DNA of 32,354 bases. It comes from Acidobacteriaceae bacterium. GTDB lineage: Bacteria > Acidobacteriota > Terriglobia > Bryobacterales > Bryobacteraceae. The notes under the pieces were generated by a model. The model made no database searches. It worked only from the letters and a program-made list of their open reading frames with translations, and was not told the origin of the DNA. Below are positions 1 to 9,200 of this stretch, one piece after another. Each line of letters begins with the position of its first letter. The stretch's first letter is position 1. The stretch is taken from contig JADCJL010000170.1 in NCBI GenBank assembly GCA_020247055.1, positions 1 through 32,354 of the forward strand, given 5' to 3'. A program made the translations under genes and the position numbers.

Positions 1-549
1 AGCATGGCCACCCCCATGGTCGCCGGGGCCGCCGCCCTCCTTGCCCAAAAGTTCGGACCTACCATCACCCCGGACTCGATCAAAGCCAAACTCATGAAGT
101 CCGCCACCAAATCGTTCCCTACCCGCACCGAAATCGGCGACCAAACCATTCAGTACGACATGTTCACCGTCGGTGCCGGCTACCTCGACGTCATGGCCGC
201 CCTCAGCAACCCCAACTCCGCCCCCGCCGGCCAATCCGCCCTCTCCCCGAGGGCCACCTACACCTGCGGCTCTGCCGGCGGCTCTAACTGCGTCCAGATC
301 ACCCACGCCGCCAACTCCCTGTTCACCAATACGACCACCGCCGCCACCTGGGGCAGTCGATCCGTCTGGGGCTCCTCCGTCCTCTGGGGCGACTCCGTTC
401 TCTGGGGCGATAGCGTCGTCTGGGGCGACTCCCGCTCCTCCGGCTTCAGCCTCCTCTGGGGCGACAGCCTCCTCTGGGGTGATAGCCTCCTCTGGGGCGA
501 CACCAATACCGTTCAGGCCCTCAAGATACTCGGCTACGGAGACAAATAA
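1..549 (+). CDS. S8 (subtilisin-like) serine peptidase, C-terminal part only
   Basis: The 5' end lies outside the window. The first codon is the Ser of the subtilase motif (G-T-)S-M-A-T-P, so only the end of the catalytic domain is present, followed by helix AGAAALLAQ. Asp and His of the triad are upstream and cannot be checked. The remaining domain runs to about residue 75; a low-complexity linker with two cysteines (about residues 88 and 97) follows. From residue 117 there is a hexapeptide repeat, W-G-(D/S)-S-x-(V/L), with Trp at eight of nine slots. The protein then ends in a short non-repeat tail. Such WGDS tails are, to my knowledge, seen in acidobacterial secreted subtilases; their role is unknown to me. 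It is probably an exported protease. A hairpin terminator follows at 568-600. Confidence 0.85.
   Translation, partial: SMATPMVAGAAALLAQKFGPTITPDSIKAKLMKSATKSFPTRTEIGDQTIQYDMFTVGAGYLDVMAALSNPNSAPAGQSALSPRATYTCGSAGGSNCVQITHAANSLFTNTTTAATWGSRSVWGSSVLWGDSVLWGDSVVWGDSRSSGFSLLWGDSLLWGDSLLWGDTNTVQALKILGYGDK
349..504 (+). repeat. 18-bp tandem repeat coding for WGDSxL hexapeptides
   Basis: Trp codons fall at 349, 367, 385, 403, 421, 457, 475 and 493, an exact 18-bp period with one degenerate unit (the 439 slot reads RSSGFS). Units such as tggggcgactccgttctc differ mainly at codon third positions. The pattern suggests slippage or recombination with selection on the peptide. It is in frame throughout and lies in the C-terminal tail of the subtilase. 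Confidence 0.9.
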
Positions 550-567
550 ACCATCCCCCGACCCACC

Positions 568-600
568 CGGCGCGCCCACCCCACCAAGGGCGGCGCGCCG
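568..600 (+). terminator. Hairpin terminator after the subtilase
   Basis: A perfect 9-bp stem (cggcgcgcc at 568-576 pairs with ggcgcgccg at 592-600) with a 15-nt loop lies 19 nt after the stop codon. It is followed by ttatatctta, which is T-rich but not a clean T run. The position fits an intrinsic terminator. The rest of the gap to 762 is C-rich and I see no gene in it. Confidence 0.6.
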
Positions 601-747
601 TTATATCTTACTCCCCGCCAACCACGAACTTAACCCTGTCTCCCCCAGGACAACAACATCCGCCCAAGTCCCCCACCCCGCCCGCCCACCCGATCCCAAC
701 CACACAACGAACGCTCATTTCGCCGCCCCTTCCTCCCTTCAAGGTTG

Positions 748-753
748 TAGAAT
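748..753 (+). promoter_or_regulatory. Candidate -10 element (TAGAAT), possibly leaderless start
   Basis: TAGAAT matches the sigma-70 -10 consensus at 5 of 6 positions. It sits 9 nt before the ATG of the DUF1592 gene, which has no Shine-Dalgarno. I see no -35 element at the usual distance. If used, the transcript would begin at or within a few bases of the start codon. Confidence 0.35.
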
Positions 754-762
754 GTTGCTGCC

Positions 763-3186
763 ATGCCTCCCCGCCTCCCGGCCGTCCTCCTCTTCTCCCT
801 CCTCCTCTCCCTCCCCGCCCCCAGCCAGACCCCCCAACGCCCCTTCCTCGATCGTTACTGCGCCAACTGCCACAACCGCACCGCCAAAATGGGCGGCCTC
901 CACCTCGACCCCGCCGCTCTCCCCGCCCCCGCCGCCCACCCCGCCCTCTGGGAAAAAATCGTCCGCAAACTCCGCACCGGCCTCATGCCCCCGCCCGGCG
1001 CCCCCCAGCCCTCCCCCGCCGAACGCCGCACCCTCCTCACCTCCCTCGAAGCCTCCCTCGACGCCGCCAAACTCAACCCCGGCCGCACCGAATCCCTCCG
1101 CCGCCTCAACCGCACCGAATACCAAAACGCCATCCGCGACCTCCTCGCCGTCGACATCGACGCCGCCTCCCTCCTCCCCGCCGACGAAAGCGGCCACGGC
1201 TTCGATAACGTCAACCTCGGCGATCTCCCCCCCGCCCTCCTCAACCGCTATATCGCCGCCGCCCAGAAAATCAGCCGCCTCGCCGTCGGCAGCAGCCAGT
1301 CCGCCCTCCGCAGCGAAACCATCACCCTCCCCGCCGACCTCACCCAGGAAGACCATCTCCCCGGCATGCCCCTCGGCACCCGCGGCGGCATGGCCGTCCC
1401 CTACACCTTCGTCCAGGACGGCGACTACGAGTTCCACATCCTCCTCGCCCGCGACCTCACCGGCACCATCAGCGGCCTCCGCGACTCCCGCCAGCACCAA
1501 CTCCTCCTCCTCCTCGACCGCCAGCCCGTCCACACCTTCACCCTCTCCCAGGAACTCCTCGGCGACCAGATCCTCAACGAAAAAGAGCTCAAAATCCGCC
1601 TCCCCATCCCCGCCGGCCCCCACCACCTCGCCGTCACCTTCCTCAAAGAAGGCTCCTCCCTCCCCGACTCCTCCCGCCAACCCCCCGCCTCCCGCTTCAA
1701 CGACCGTCGCTACCCCCGCACCGCCCCCGCCGTCTCCCAACTCGCCATCACCGGACCCTTCTCCCCCCACGGCCCCGGCCAAACCCCCAGCCGCCGCCGC
1801 CTCTTCGTCTGTCAACCCGCCACCCCCGCCACTGAAGCGCACAGGCCGCCCAGGCCCGGCACCAACGGGCGAGAAACTCGCCCCTCCTGCCGGGCCGAAG
1901 CGAGTCCGTTGTGCGCGGCCGCCTTCGAAGAGCCCTGCGCCGCCTCCATCCTCAATACCCTCCTCCGCCGCGCCTACCGCCGCCCCGCCACTCCCGCCGA
2001 TCTCCAGGAGCTACTCCCCTTCTACCGCCAGGGCCGCGCCCAGGCCGGCTTCGACAACGGCATTACCTCCGCCGTCGCCGCCGTCCTCGCCAACCCCAAA
2101 TTCCTCTTCCGCGTCGAAACCGATTCCCCCCAAGGCGGCGTCTATCGCATCTCCGACCTCGAACTCGCCTCCCGCCTCTCGTTCTTCCTCTGGAGCAGCA
2201 TCCCCGACGACGAACTCCTCCGCCTCGCCGCCCAGGGCAAGCTCAGCCAGCCCGCCGAACTCGAACGCCAAACCCGCCGCCTCCTCGCCGACCCCCGCTC
2301 GAAAAACCTCGCCACCAACTTCGCCGGCCAATGGCTCCGCCTCCGTAACATCGACTCCGTCATCCCCAGCGGCAACCTCTTCCGCGACTTCGACGACAAC
2401 CTCCGCCAGGCCTTCCGCCAGGAAACCGAACTCTTCTTCGACAGCATCCTCCGCGAAGACCGCACCATCCGCACCTTCCTCAAATCCGATTACACCTTCC
2501 TCAACGAACGCCTCGCCCGCCACTACGACATCCCCGGCATCTACGGCAGCCGCTTCCGCCGCGTCGCCCTCCCGCCCGGCAGCCACCGCGGCGGTCTCCT
2601 CCGCCACGGCAGCATCCTCTCGGTCACCTCCTACGCCACCCGCACCTCCCCCGTCCTTCGCGGCGTCCTCGTGCTCAAAAACATCCTCGGCGCCCCGCCC
2701 CCCGCTCCGCCCGCCGCCGTCCCGCCCCTTCCAGAAACCACCATGGCCGCCAACCTCCCCATGCGCCAGCGCCTCGCCGCCCACCGCGCCAACCCCGCCT
2801 GCGCCAGCTGCCACCGCACCATCGACCCCGTCGGCTTCGCCCTCGAAAACTACGACGCCACCGGCCGCTGGCGCACCATCGAAGTCGAAGATCAGCCCGT
2901 CGATGCCGCCGGCGCCATCCCCGGCGACCGCGCGTTCCAAGGCGTCGACGGCCTCGAAGACGCCCTCCTCCGCCATCCCGAACTCTTCGCCGCCACCCTC
3001 ACCGAAAACCTCCTCACCTTCGCCCTCGGCCGCGGTGTCGAATATTACGACGCCCCCGCCGTCCGCAAAATCGTCGCCGCCGCCGAAAAGAACGATTACC
3101 GTTTCTCCTCGATTATCCTGGGAGTGGTCAACAGCGCACCCTTCCGCCTGCGCCGTGCCGAACCGCTCGCCACCGCCCAAAAGTAA
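763..3186 (+). CDS. Planctomycete-type cytochrome c / DUF1592 multidomain protein
   Basis: This 807-residue exported protein has a hydrophobic signal peptide (about 1-22). Domain order fits the planctomycete PSCyt/PSD family: N-terminal cytochrome-like domain with CANCH (C33, C36, H37) and GLMPPPG near 73-79; DUF1587 near 110-175; a beta-rich middle; DUF1595 near 391-420; DUF1592 near 428-560; DUF1588 near 605-705 with a second haem motif CASCH (C680-H684); DUF1585 near 727-796. The two CxxCH motifs predict covalent haem and an extracytoplasmic redox role. The family's substrate is unknown. Residues 359-389 (31 residues, Pro/Arg/Cys-rich) look like an in-frame insertion encoded by a palindromic element; the flanks join sensibly without it. 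The DUF1552 gene follows after 9 nt, so the two are probably co-transcribed. Confidence 0.88.
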   Translation: MPPRLPAVLLFSLLLSLPAPSQTPQRPFLDRYCANCHNRTAKMGGLHLDPAALPAPAAHPALWEKIVRKLRTGLMPPPGAPQPSPAERRTLLTSLEASLDAAKLNPGRTESLRRLNRTEYQNAIRDLLAVDIDAASLLPADESGHGFDNVNLGDLPPALLNRYIAAAQKISRLAVGSSQSALRSETITLPADLTQEDHLPGMPLGTRGGMAVPYTFVQDGDYEFHILLARDLTGTISGLRDSRQHQLLLLLDRQPVHTFTLSQELLGDQILNEKELKIRLPIPAGPHHLAVTFLKEGSSLPDSSRQPPASRFNDRRYPRTAPAVSQLAITGPFSPHGPGQTPSRRRLFVCQPATPATEAHRPPRPGTNGRETRPSCRAEASPLCAAAFEEPCAASILNTLLRRAYRRPATPADLQELLPFYRQGRAQAGFDNGITSAVAAVLANPKFLFRVETDSPQGGVYRISDLELASRLSFFLWSSIPDDELLRLAAQGKLSQPAELERQTRRLLADPRSKNLATNFAGQWLRLRNIDSVIPSGNLFRDFDDNLRQAFRQETELFFDSILREDRTIRTFLKSDYTFLNERLARHYDIPGIYGSRFRRVALPPGSHRGGLLRHGSILSVTSYATRTSPVLRGVLVLKNILGAPPPAPPAAVPPLPETTMAANLPMRQRLAAHRANPACASCHRTIDPVGFALENYDATGRWRTIEVEDQPVDAAGAIPGDRAFQGVDGLEDALLRHPELFAATLTENLLTFALGRGVEYYDAPAVRKIVAAAEKNDYRFSSIILGVVNSAPFRLRRAEPLATAQK
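1837..1926. repeat. Palindromic repeat element inserted in frame in the DUF1592 gene
   Basis: Three nested inverted repeats occur: gcgcaca (1837-1843) with tgtgcgc (1910-1916); ggcccggca (1853-1861) with tgccgggcc (1888-1896); and gggcgag (1867-1873) with ctcgccc (1877-1883) around an aaa loop. The segment is flanked by gaa at 1834-1836 and 1927-1929, a possible 3-bp target duplication. One gaa plus the element makes 93 nt, so the reading frame is kept. The right part, 1886-1919, recurs at 30195-30228 with 2 mismatches in 34. This looks like a REP-like or small non-autonomous mobile repeat. I do not recognise a named family. Confidence 0.75.
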
Positions 3187-3195
3187 GGAGCCCGC

Positions 3196-4539
3196 ATGAC
3201 CTTCCTCGCCCGAAAAGCCATCCCTCGCCGCGCCCTCCTCCGCGGCGCCCTCGCCCTCCCCCTGCTCGACGCCATGGTCCCCGCCGCCACCGCCTGGGCC
3301 CAGACCCCCGCCCGCCCCGTCCGCCGCCTCGGCTTCGTCTTCATCCCCATGGGCTGCGATCAGGACCGCTGGACCCCGCCCGGCCCCGCCGGCCCCCTCG
3401 GCCCGCTCTCCCCCATCCTCGCCCCCCTCGAACCCGTCAAGTCCCACCTCTCCGTCATCACCAACCTCCGCCTACCCAACGCCTACCCCGGCACCCACGA
3501 CACCTCCAACTCCGCCTTCCTCAGCGCCTCCCAGGCCAAACACACCGAAAGCTCCGACTACTTCTCCGGCATCACCGTCGACCAGATCGCCGCCCGCGAA
3601 ATGGGCCGCGATACCCAAATCGCCTCTCTCCAGCTCGCCATGGACCTCCACCCCCTCGCCGGGGTCTGTAACAACGGCTACTCCTGCGTCTATCAGAACT
3701 GCCTCTCCTGGTCCTCCCCCACCACCCCCCTCCCCTCGGAAGCCCACCCCCGCGTCGTCTTCGAACGCCTCTTCGGCGAAGGCGGCAACGCCGCCGCCCG
3801 CCGCGCCGCCCTCCGCAATCGCGCCAGCCTCCTCGACGCCTTCACCGCCGAAATCGCCCGCCTCAAACAACGCATCGCCGCCCCGGACCGCCTCCGCCTC
3901 GATCAGTATCTCGATAGCGTCCGTCAGGTCGAAAGCGAAATCGAACGCGCCGAACGCGCCGCCAAGGACAATCAAACCCCCGACCTCGAACGCCCCGTCG
4001 GCGTCCCCGCCGCCTTCGCCGATCACGCCAAGCTCATGTTCGACCTGCAGATCCTCGCCTTCCAGGCCGACATCACCCGCGTCATCGCCTTCCAGTTCAC
4101 CCGCGAACAAAGCAACCGCACCTACCCTGAAATCGGCGTCCGCGACCCCCACCACCCCACGAGCCACCACGGCAACGATCCCTACAAAGTCGCCCAGATC
4201 GCCAAAATCAACACCTATCACATCAAACTCTTCTCCGAGTTCCTCCAGCGCCTCAAAGCCACCCCGGACGGCAACGGCTCGCTGCTCGACCACTCCGTCT
4301 ACCTCTACGGCAGCGGCATGGGCAACCCCAGCCTCCACGACCACGAAAACCTCCCCATCCTCGTCGCCGGCGGCGCCGCCAGCCGTCTCAAGGGCGGCCG
4401 CCACCTCCGCTACGAAAAACCCGCCAACCTCGCCAATCTCCACCTGACCCTGCTCGATCGCGTCGGCGTCCACCTCGATTCTTTCGTCGACAGCACCGGC
4501 AAAATCGAAGACCTCTTCGACCGCGTCGACCTCGCCTAA
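3196..4539 (+). CDS. DUF1552 domain protein, Tat-exported
   Basis: The 447-residue product starts with a twin-arginine-type leader (R11-R12 in PRRALLRG, hydrophobic stretch, AWAQ near 33-36), as is usual for DUF1552 proteins. Tat export suggests it folds, perhaps with a cofactor, before crossing the membrane. Family features include FIPMGCDQDRWTP near 49-61, a region rich in HHPTSHHG near 320, and GSGMGNPSLHDHENLP near 371. DUF1552 proteins are almost always encoded next to DUF1592/cytochrome proteins, as here, and have no assigned biochemical activity. The start is set by GGAG at 3187-3190, 5 nt before the ATG and just after the upstream stop codon. Third positions are almost all C. Confidence 0.88.
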   Translation: MTFLARKAIPRRALLRGALALPLLDAMVPAATAWAQTPARPVRRLGFVFIPMGCDQDRWTPPGPAGPLGPLSPILAPLEPVKSHLSVITNLRLPNAYPGTHDTSNSAFLSASQAKHTESSDYFSGITVDQIAAREMGRDTQIASLQLAMDLHPLAGVCNNGYSCVYQNCLSWSSPTTPLPSEAHPRVVFERLFGEGGNAAARRAALRNRASLLDAFTAEIARLKQRIAAPDRLRLDQYLDSVRQVESEIERAERAAKDNQTPDLERPVGVPAAFADHAKLMFDLQILAFQADITRVIAFQFTREQSNRTYPEIGVRDPHHPTSHHGNDPYKVAQIAKINTYHIKLFSEFLQRLKATPDGNGSLLDHSVYLYGSGMGNPSLHDHENLPILVAGGAASRLKGGRHLRYEKPANLANLHLTLLDRVGVHLDSFVDSTGKIEDLFDRVDLA

Positions 4540-4551
4540 GGAGCGCCGCCC

Positions 4552-6081
4552 ATGAAGCCCCTCGCCCTCGCCCTCCTCGCCTGCGGCCTCGCCGCCGCCG
4601 CCGATTCCCGCCCCTCCCTCGCCGACGCCGCCGAACGCGCCGATGCCCCCGCCGTCCGCCAGCTCCTCGCCGCCGGCGCCGACGCCAATCACCCTCAGCC
4701 CGACGGCACCACGCCCCTCCACTGGGCCGTCCACCACGACGATGCCTCCCTCGTTGCCGCCCTCCTCCGCGCCGGCGCCCGGCCCAACGCCCTGAATCGC
4801 TTCGGCGTCCCGCCCCTCGCCCAGGCCTGCACCCAGGGCAGCGCCGCCGTCGTCCAGCTCCTGCTCGCCGCCGGCGCTGATCCCCACGCCACGCTCAAAG
4901 GCGGCGAAACCATGCTCATGCTTGCCTCCCGCGCCGGCAACCTCGCCGCCGTCCAGGCCCTCCTCGCCCGCGACGCCCGCCCCGAAGCCCGCGAACGCCT
5001 CGGCCAAACCGCCCTCATGTGGGCCGCCGCCGAAGGCCACGCCCCCGTCGTCCGCGCCCTCCTCGCCGCCGGTGCCTCCCCGCTGCCCACCACCGACTCC
5101 GGCTACCCCCCGCTCTACTTCGCCATCCGCCACGGTCATCTCGAAACCGTCCGCCTCCTGCTCGCTGCCGGCCCCGGCCCCGCCGCCCCCGCCCGCGCCA
5201 TCATCGCCCGCCCCGAACCCTCCACCCGCCAGAGCGCCGGCGCCCAGCGCGCGGCCCGCAACCGCCCGCCCCTCACCCCCCTCTCCCTCGCCGTCCAGAA
5301 CGGGCACTTTGAACTCGCCATCGCCCTCGTCGACGCCGGCGCCGACCCCAACGATCTCCGCTCCGGCCTCAGCGCCCTCCACGCCCTCCCCGGCGTCCGC
5401 AAACCCGACGCGAGCGACATGAGCGACCCCGCCCCGGTCACCGGCCAGGGCCGCCTCACCAGCCTCGAATTGGTCCGCCAACTCGTGGCGCGCGGCGCTA
5501 ACGTCAATCTCCGTCTGCCCCCGGGCGCCCCCAAGCAGCCGGCCACCTCCTCGAGCGTCGCCTCCCCCGGCGCCACCCCTCTCCTGTTCGCCGCCGACCG
5601 CGCCGACCTCCCTCTCCTGCGGCTCCTCCTGAGCCTCGGCGCCGACCCTCTCCTGCCCAACGCCGAAGGCACCACCCCGCTACTGGCCGCCGCCGGCGTC
5701 GGCACCAACGAACCGCAGGAGGAAGCCGGCGAAGAGTCCGAGGCCGTCGAAGCCGTGAAGCTCCTCCTTGACCGCGGCGCCGACATCAACACGGTCGACC
5801 ACAACGGCGACACCGCCATGCACGGCGCCGCCTACGCCATCAGTCCCCTGGTGGTCAAACTCCTCGCCGAGCGCGGCGCCGACCCCCAAGTCTGGAAGAA
5901 TCCCAACAAAGCCGGCGGCACGCCCCTCTATATCGCCGAAGGCTACACGAGCCGCCTGCCCCGCCCCGACGCCGCCACCATCGCCGCCGTCACCGAACTC
6001 ATGCAAAAGGCCGGCCTGTCCACCGCCGGCCAGCGGCCCAAAATCATCGACCACTACGGCGTCCCCCCGCCGGCCAAATAA
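4552..6081 (+). CDS. Exported ankyrin-repeat protein
   Basis: The 509-residue protein consists almost wholly of ankyrin repeats, about ten in number, recognisable by TPLHWAV, LLLAAGADP, TALMWAAAEGH and similar. A loop-rich gap occurs near 205-235 and an acidic insert (EEAGEESE) near 390. The N-terminus (MKPLALALLACGLAAAADS) is a signal peptide. LLAC could be a weak lipobox, so a lipoprotein is possible. Ankyrin repeats bind proteins, so it may act as a periplasmic scaffold for the DUF1592/DUF1552 proteins encoded just upstream. That role is inferred from co-location only. GGAG at 4540-4543, directly after the upstream stop, supports the ATG chosen and an operon. Confidence 0.85.
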   Translation: MKPLALALLACGLAAAADSRPSLADAAERADAPAVRQLLAAGADANHPQPDGTTPLHWAVHHDDASLVAALLRAGARPNALNRFGVPPLAQACTQGSAAVVQLLLAAGADPHATLKGGETMLMLASRAGNLAAVQALLARDARPEARERLGQTALMWAAAEGHAPVVRALLAAGASPLPTTDSGYPPLYFAIRHGHLETVRLLLAAGPGPAAPARAIIARPEPSTRQSAGAQRAARNRPPLTPLSLAVQNGHFELAIALVDAGADPNDLRSGLSALHALPGVRKPDASDMSDPAPVTGQGRLTSLELVRQLVARGANVNLRLPPGAPKQPATSSSVASPGATPLLFAADRADLPLLRLLLSLGADPLLPNAEGTTPLLAAAGVGTNEPQEEAGEESEAVEAVKLLLDRGADINTVDHNGDTAMHGAAYAISPLVVKLLAERGADPQVWKNPNKAGGTPLYIAEGYTSRLPRPDAATIAAVTELMQKAGLSTAGQRPKIIDHYGVPPPAK

Positions 6082-6126
6082 CATCCAGCCTTAAAATCCT
6101 GTCCAACGTCGCTTCCCCCACTCGGA

Positions 6127-6132
6127 TATACT
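6127..6132 (+). promoter_or_regulatory. Candidate -10 element (TATACT) for receptor 1
   Basis: TATACT lies about 85 nt before the receptor start codon, in the 136-bp gap after the ankyrin gene. No convincing -35 is seen. The same hexamer occurs before three other starts in the window. The leader it would give ends in a purine-rich Shine-Dalgarno region (gagaagagagaagagg, 6200-6215). Confidence 0.3.
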
Positions 6133-6217
6133 GAATCGGTATTTCGCCACGTAGCACCTGCCCCGTCCGGAAAGTCAATCCATCCCTTACCCATTTCAAG
6201 AGAAGAGAGAAGAGGCA

Positions 6218-9200
6218 ATGAAGCGAACTATACTCCCGTTGTTCTTATGTTTTCTGGCTACCCTCGATCCGGCACATGCCCAGGTGCTCTACGGCTCCGT
6301 CGTCGGTGCCGTCTTAGACCCCAGCGATGCCGCCGTGCCCAACGCCACGGTGCAACTCATCAGTAAAGAAACCGGCCTCAGCCGCGATGGCAAAAGCGAC
6401 TCCAACGGCCGCTACTCCTTCGTCAATGTCCTCCCCGGCGCCTACTCCCTGCGCGTCACCGCCGGCGGCTTTCGCGCGGTTACCCGCGAAGAACTCGCCG
6501 TCGTCATCAATACGGTGGCCCGCGCCGATGTCCGCCTTCAGGTAGGCGACGTCACCGAACAGATCACCGTCAGCGGCGCCGCCACCGTCCTCCAAACCGA
6601 AAAAGCCGACGTTCGCACCGAGTTCAACCGCAAAGAGATCTCCACCCTCCCCCTGGCCAGCTACCGCAACTTCCAAAGCCTGTTCAACCTCGTTCCTGGC
6701 GCCACCCCTGCCAACTTCCAGAACAGCACCGGCTCCACCCCCGCCCGCGCCCTTTCGACCAACATCAACGGCACGGCCCGCAACAACAACAACACTCGCG
6801 TCGACGGCGCTACCAACGTCTACATCTGGTTGCCCCATCACATGGTCTATGTGCCCCCCGTCGAGTCCATTGAAACCGTCAACCTCTCGAGCGGCTCCTT
6901 CGACGCCGAACAGGGCATGGCCGGTGGCTCCTCCATCACCGTCGCCACCAAAAGCGGCACCAACGAGTTCCACGGCTCAGCCTTCCATTTCCACGACAAT
7001 CAGCGCCTCCGCACCCGCAACTTCTTCCTGCCCGCCGGCCGCCCCATTCCCAAATCCATCTTCAACATCTTCGGCGCCACCCTGGGCGGCAAGATCATCC
7101 GCGACAAACTTTTCTTTTTCGGTAGCACGGAAGGCACCCTCGAACGCGCCGGCATTACCCGCATCACCGATGCCGTCCCCACCGCCGCCATCCGCGGCGG
7201 CAACTTCTCCGGCCTCCCCACCACGCTCTACGACCCCCTCACCGGCACCGATGGCAACAACCGCACCGCCTTTCCGGGCAACGTCATCCCCGCCTCCCGC
7301 ATCCACCCCATCAGCCGCCGCATCCAGGATCTGGCGCCCCTCCCCAATCAAACCGGCACCTCCTTCGGTACCCTGCAGAACTTCTTCAGCGCCGGCACTG
7401 AGGCCCTCAACCGCTACAACTACGACCTGAAGATCAACTACAACCCCCGCAGCGATCTCTCCCTCTGGGGCAAGTACAGCCGCATGGACGCCTCGGTCGC
7501 CTCCAAGTTCGCCTTCGGCGAAATCGGCGGACCCGGCCTCTCCCGCGCCGGCGCCCCCGAAGTCGCCCCCATGACGGTGAACATCTACACCTTCGGCTTC
7601 AACAAAACTTTCTCGCCCACCTTCCTCGTCGACGGCACCCTCGCCATTAACCGCATGGATACCAACGGCGTCTTCCCGGGCTTCGGCAAAAACATCGGTA
7701 CCGATCTCTGGGGCATCCCCAACACCAACGATCCCGTCGTCTCCGGACCCGGCGCCGATCGCATCAAATCCGCCTGTCCCGCCCAGGCCGGCGGCGCCTG
7801 CTACTCCGGGATGCCCAGCATCAACCACGGCTTCACCACCTGGGGCAACACCGCCGGCTGGCAGCCCTACTTCTACGGCGAACGCACCTACAATCTCTCC
7901 ACCAACTTCACCAAAATCCGCGGCGGCCACGAGTTCCGCTGGGGCTTCGATACCGTCCGCTATCACATGGACCAGTGGCAGCCCGAAGTCAGCGGCGGCC
8001 CGCGCGGCTCCATCAGCTTCGATGGAAACGTCACCGGCCAGCGCGGCTACACCCCCAACTACCTCAACCAGTACGCCACCTACCTGCTCGGCCTCACCAC
8101 CACCATGCAGAAGGCCGTTCAGTTCCTCCAGTACACCAACCGCGAATGGCAGTTCGGCTTCTACGCCCGCGACCGCTGGCAGGTCACCCGCAAGCTCACC
8201 GTCAACATCGGCGTGCGCTGGGAGTACTTCCCCTTGATCACCCGCGCCGACCGCGGCCTCGAACGCTGGGACCCGGCCACCAACCTCGTCTACATGGGCG
8301 GCATCGGCAACGTCCCCCGGAACACCGGCATGGGCACTCGTAAGGATCTGTTCGCCCCCCGCCTCGGCATCGCCTACCGGATGAACGAGAAAACCGTCAT
8401 CCGCACCGGCTACGGTCTCACCTACGATCCCCTGCCGTTCTCCCGGCCCCTCCGCGGCATGTACCCCTCCACCATCGGCGCCAGCTTCGTCTCCGCCAGC
8501 CCCTTCCAGTGGATCGACACCCTCGACAAAGGCATCCCGCCCATCCCCCTCCCCGACATCAGCACCGGCGTCTTCCCGCTGCCCCCCACCGTCGACATGG
8601 GTCCGCGCAGCCCCTGGGGCGGAACCCTGAATCGCGGCTACATCCAGTCGTGGAACCTGACCGTCGAACGCCGCCTCCCCTCCGACTTCGTCGGCTCGCT
8701 CGCTTACGTCGGCACCCAAACCACCAACCAGCTCGCCGACCGCGACATCAACGCCGCCGCTCCCGGCGCCGGTCCCGCCGGCCGCCCCCTCGCCGCCACC
8801 CAGAACCGGCGCATCGCCGCCCTCATGTGGGACGGCTGGCTCAGCTCCAACTACCACTCCATGCAGGCCGCTCTCAATCGCCAGTTCCGCAATGGCCTCT
8901 TCTGGAAGTCCGCCTACACCTGGTCCAAAGCCATCAACATGACCGACGAAGACGGCTGGACCGGCGCCCTCCCCTGGGGCTGGGATCCCGTCGTCCGGCG
9001 CAACCGCGCCGTGGCCGGCTACGACCGTACCCACATGTTCACCACCGGCTTCTTCTACGAACTGCCCTTCGGCCCCAACAAACGCTTCCTGCAGACCGGG
9101 CCCGTGGCGCAGCTCCTCCGCGGCTGGCAAACCAACGGCCTCTACACCGCCTACACCGGCACCCCCTTCACCGTCGGCGCCGATGGCGGCGTGTTGAACG

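Noticed and set aside
349-504. CRISPR-like array
   Set aside because: The 18-bp units are contiguous without spacers and encode an in-frame hexapeptide repeat.
1837-1926. Frameshift or pseudogene in the DUF1592 gene
   Set aside because: Family motifs on both sides are in the same frame, and the odd segment adds whole codons with no stop.
3472-5481. Very long antisense open frame (669 codons), with similar ones at 6977-9307, 2011-3447, 739-1842 (minus), 173-3199, 13550-15421 and 15636-17519 (plus)
   Set aside because: They mirror well-supported genes and give low-complexity Gly/Ala/Glu/Val- or Pro/Ser/Arg-rich products with no domain. The strong third-position C or G bias removes stop codons from the other frames.
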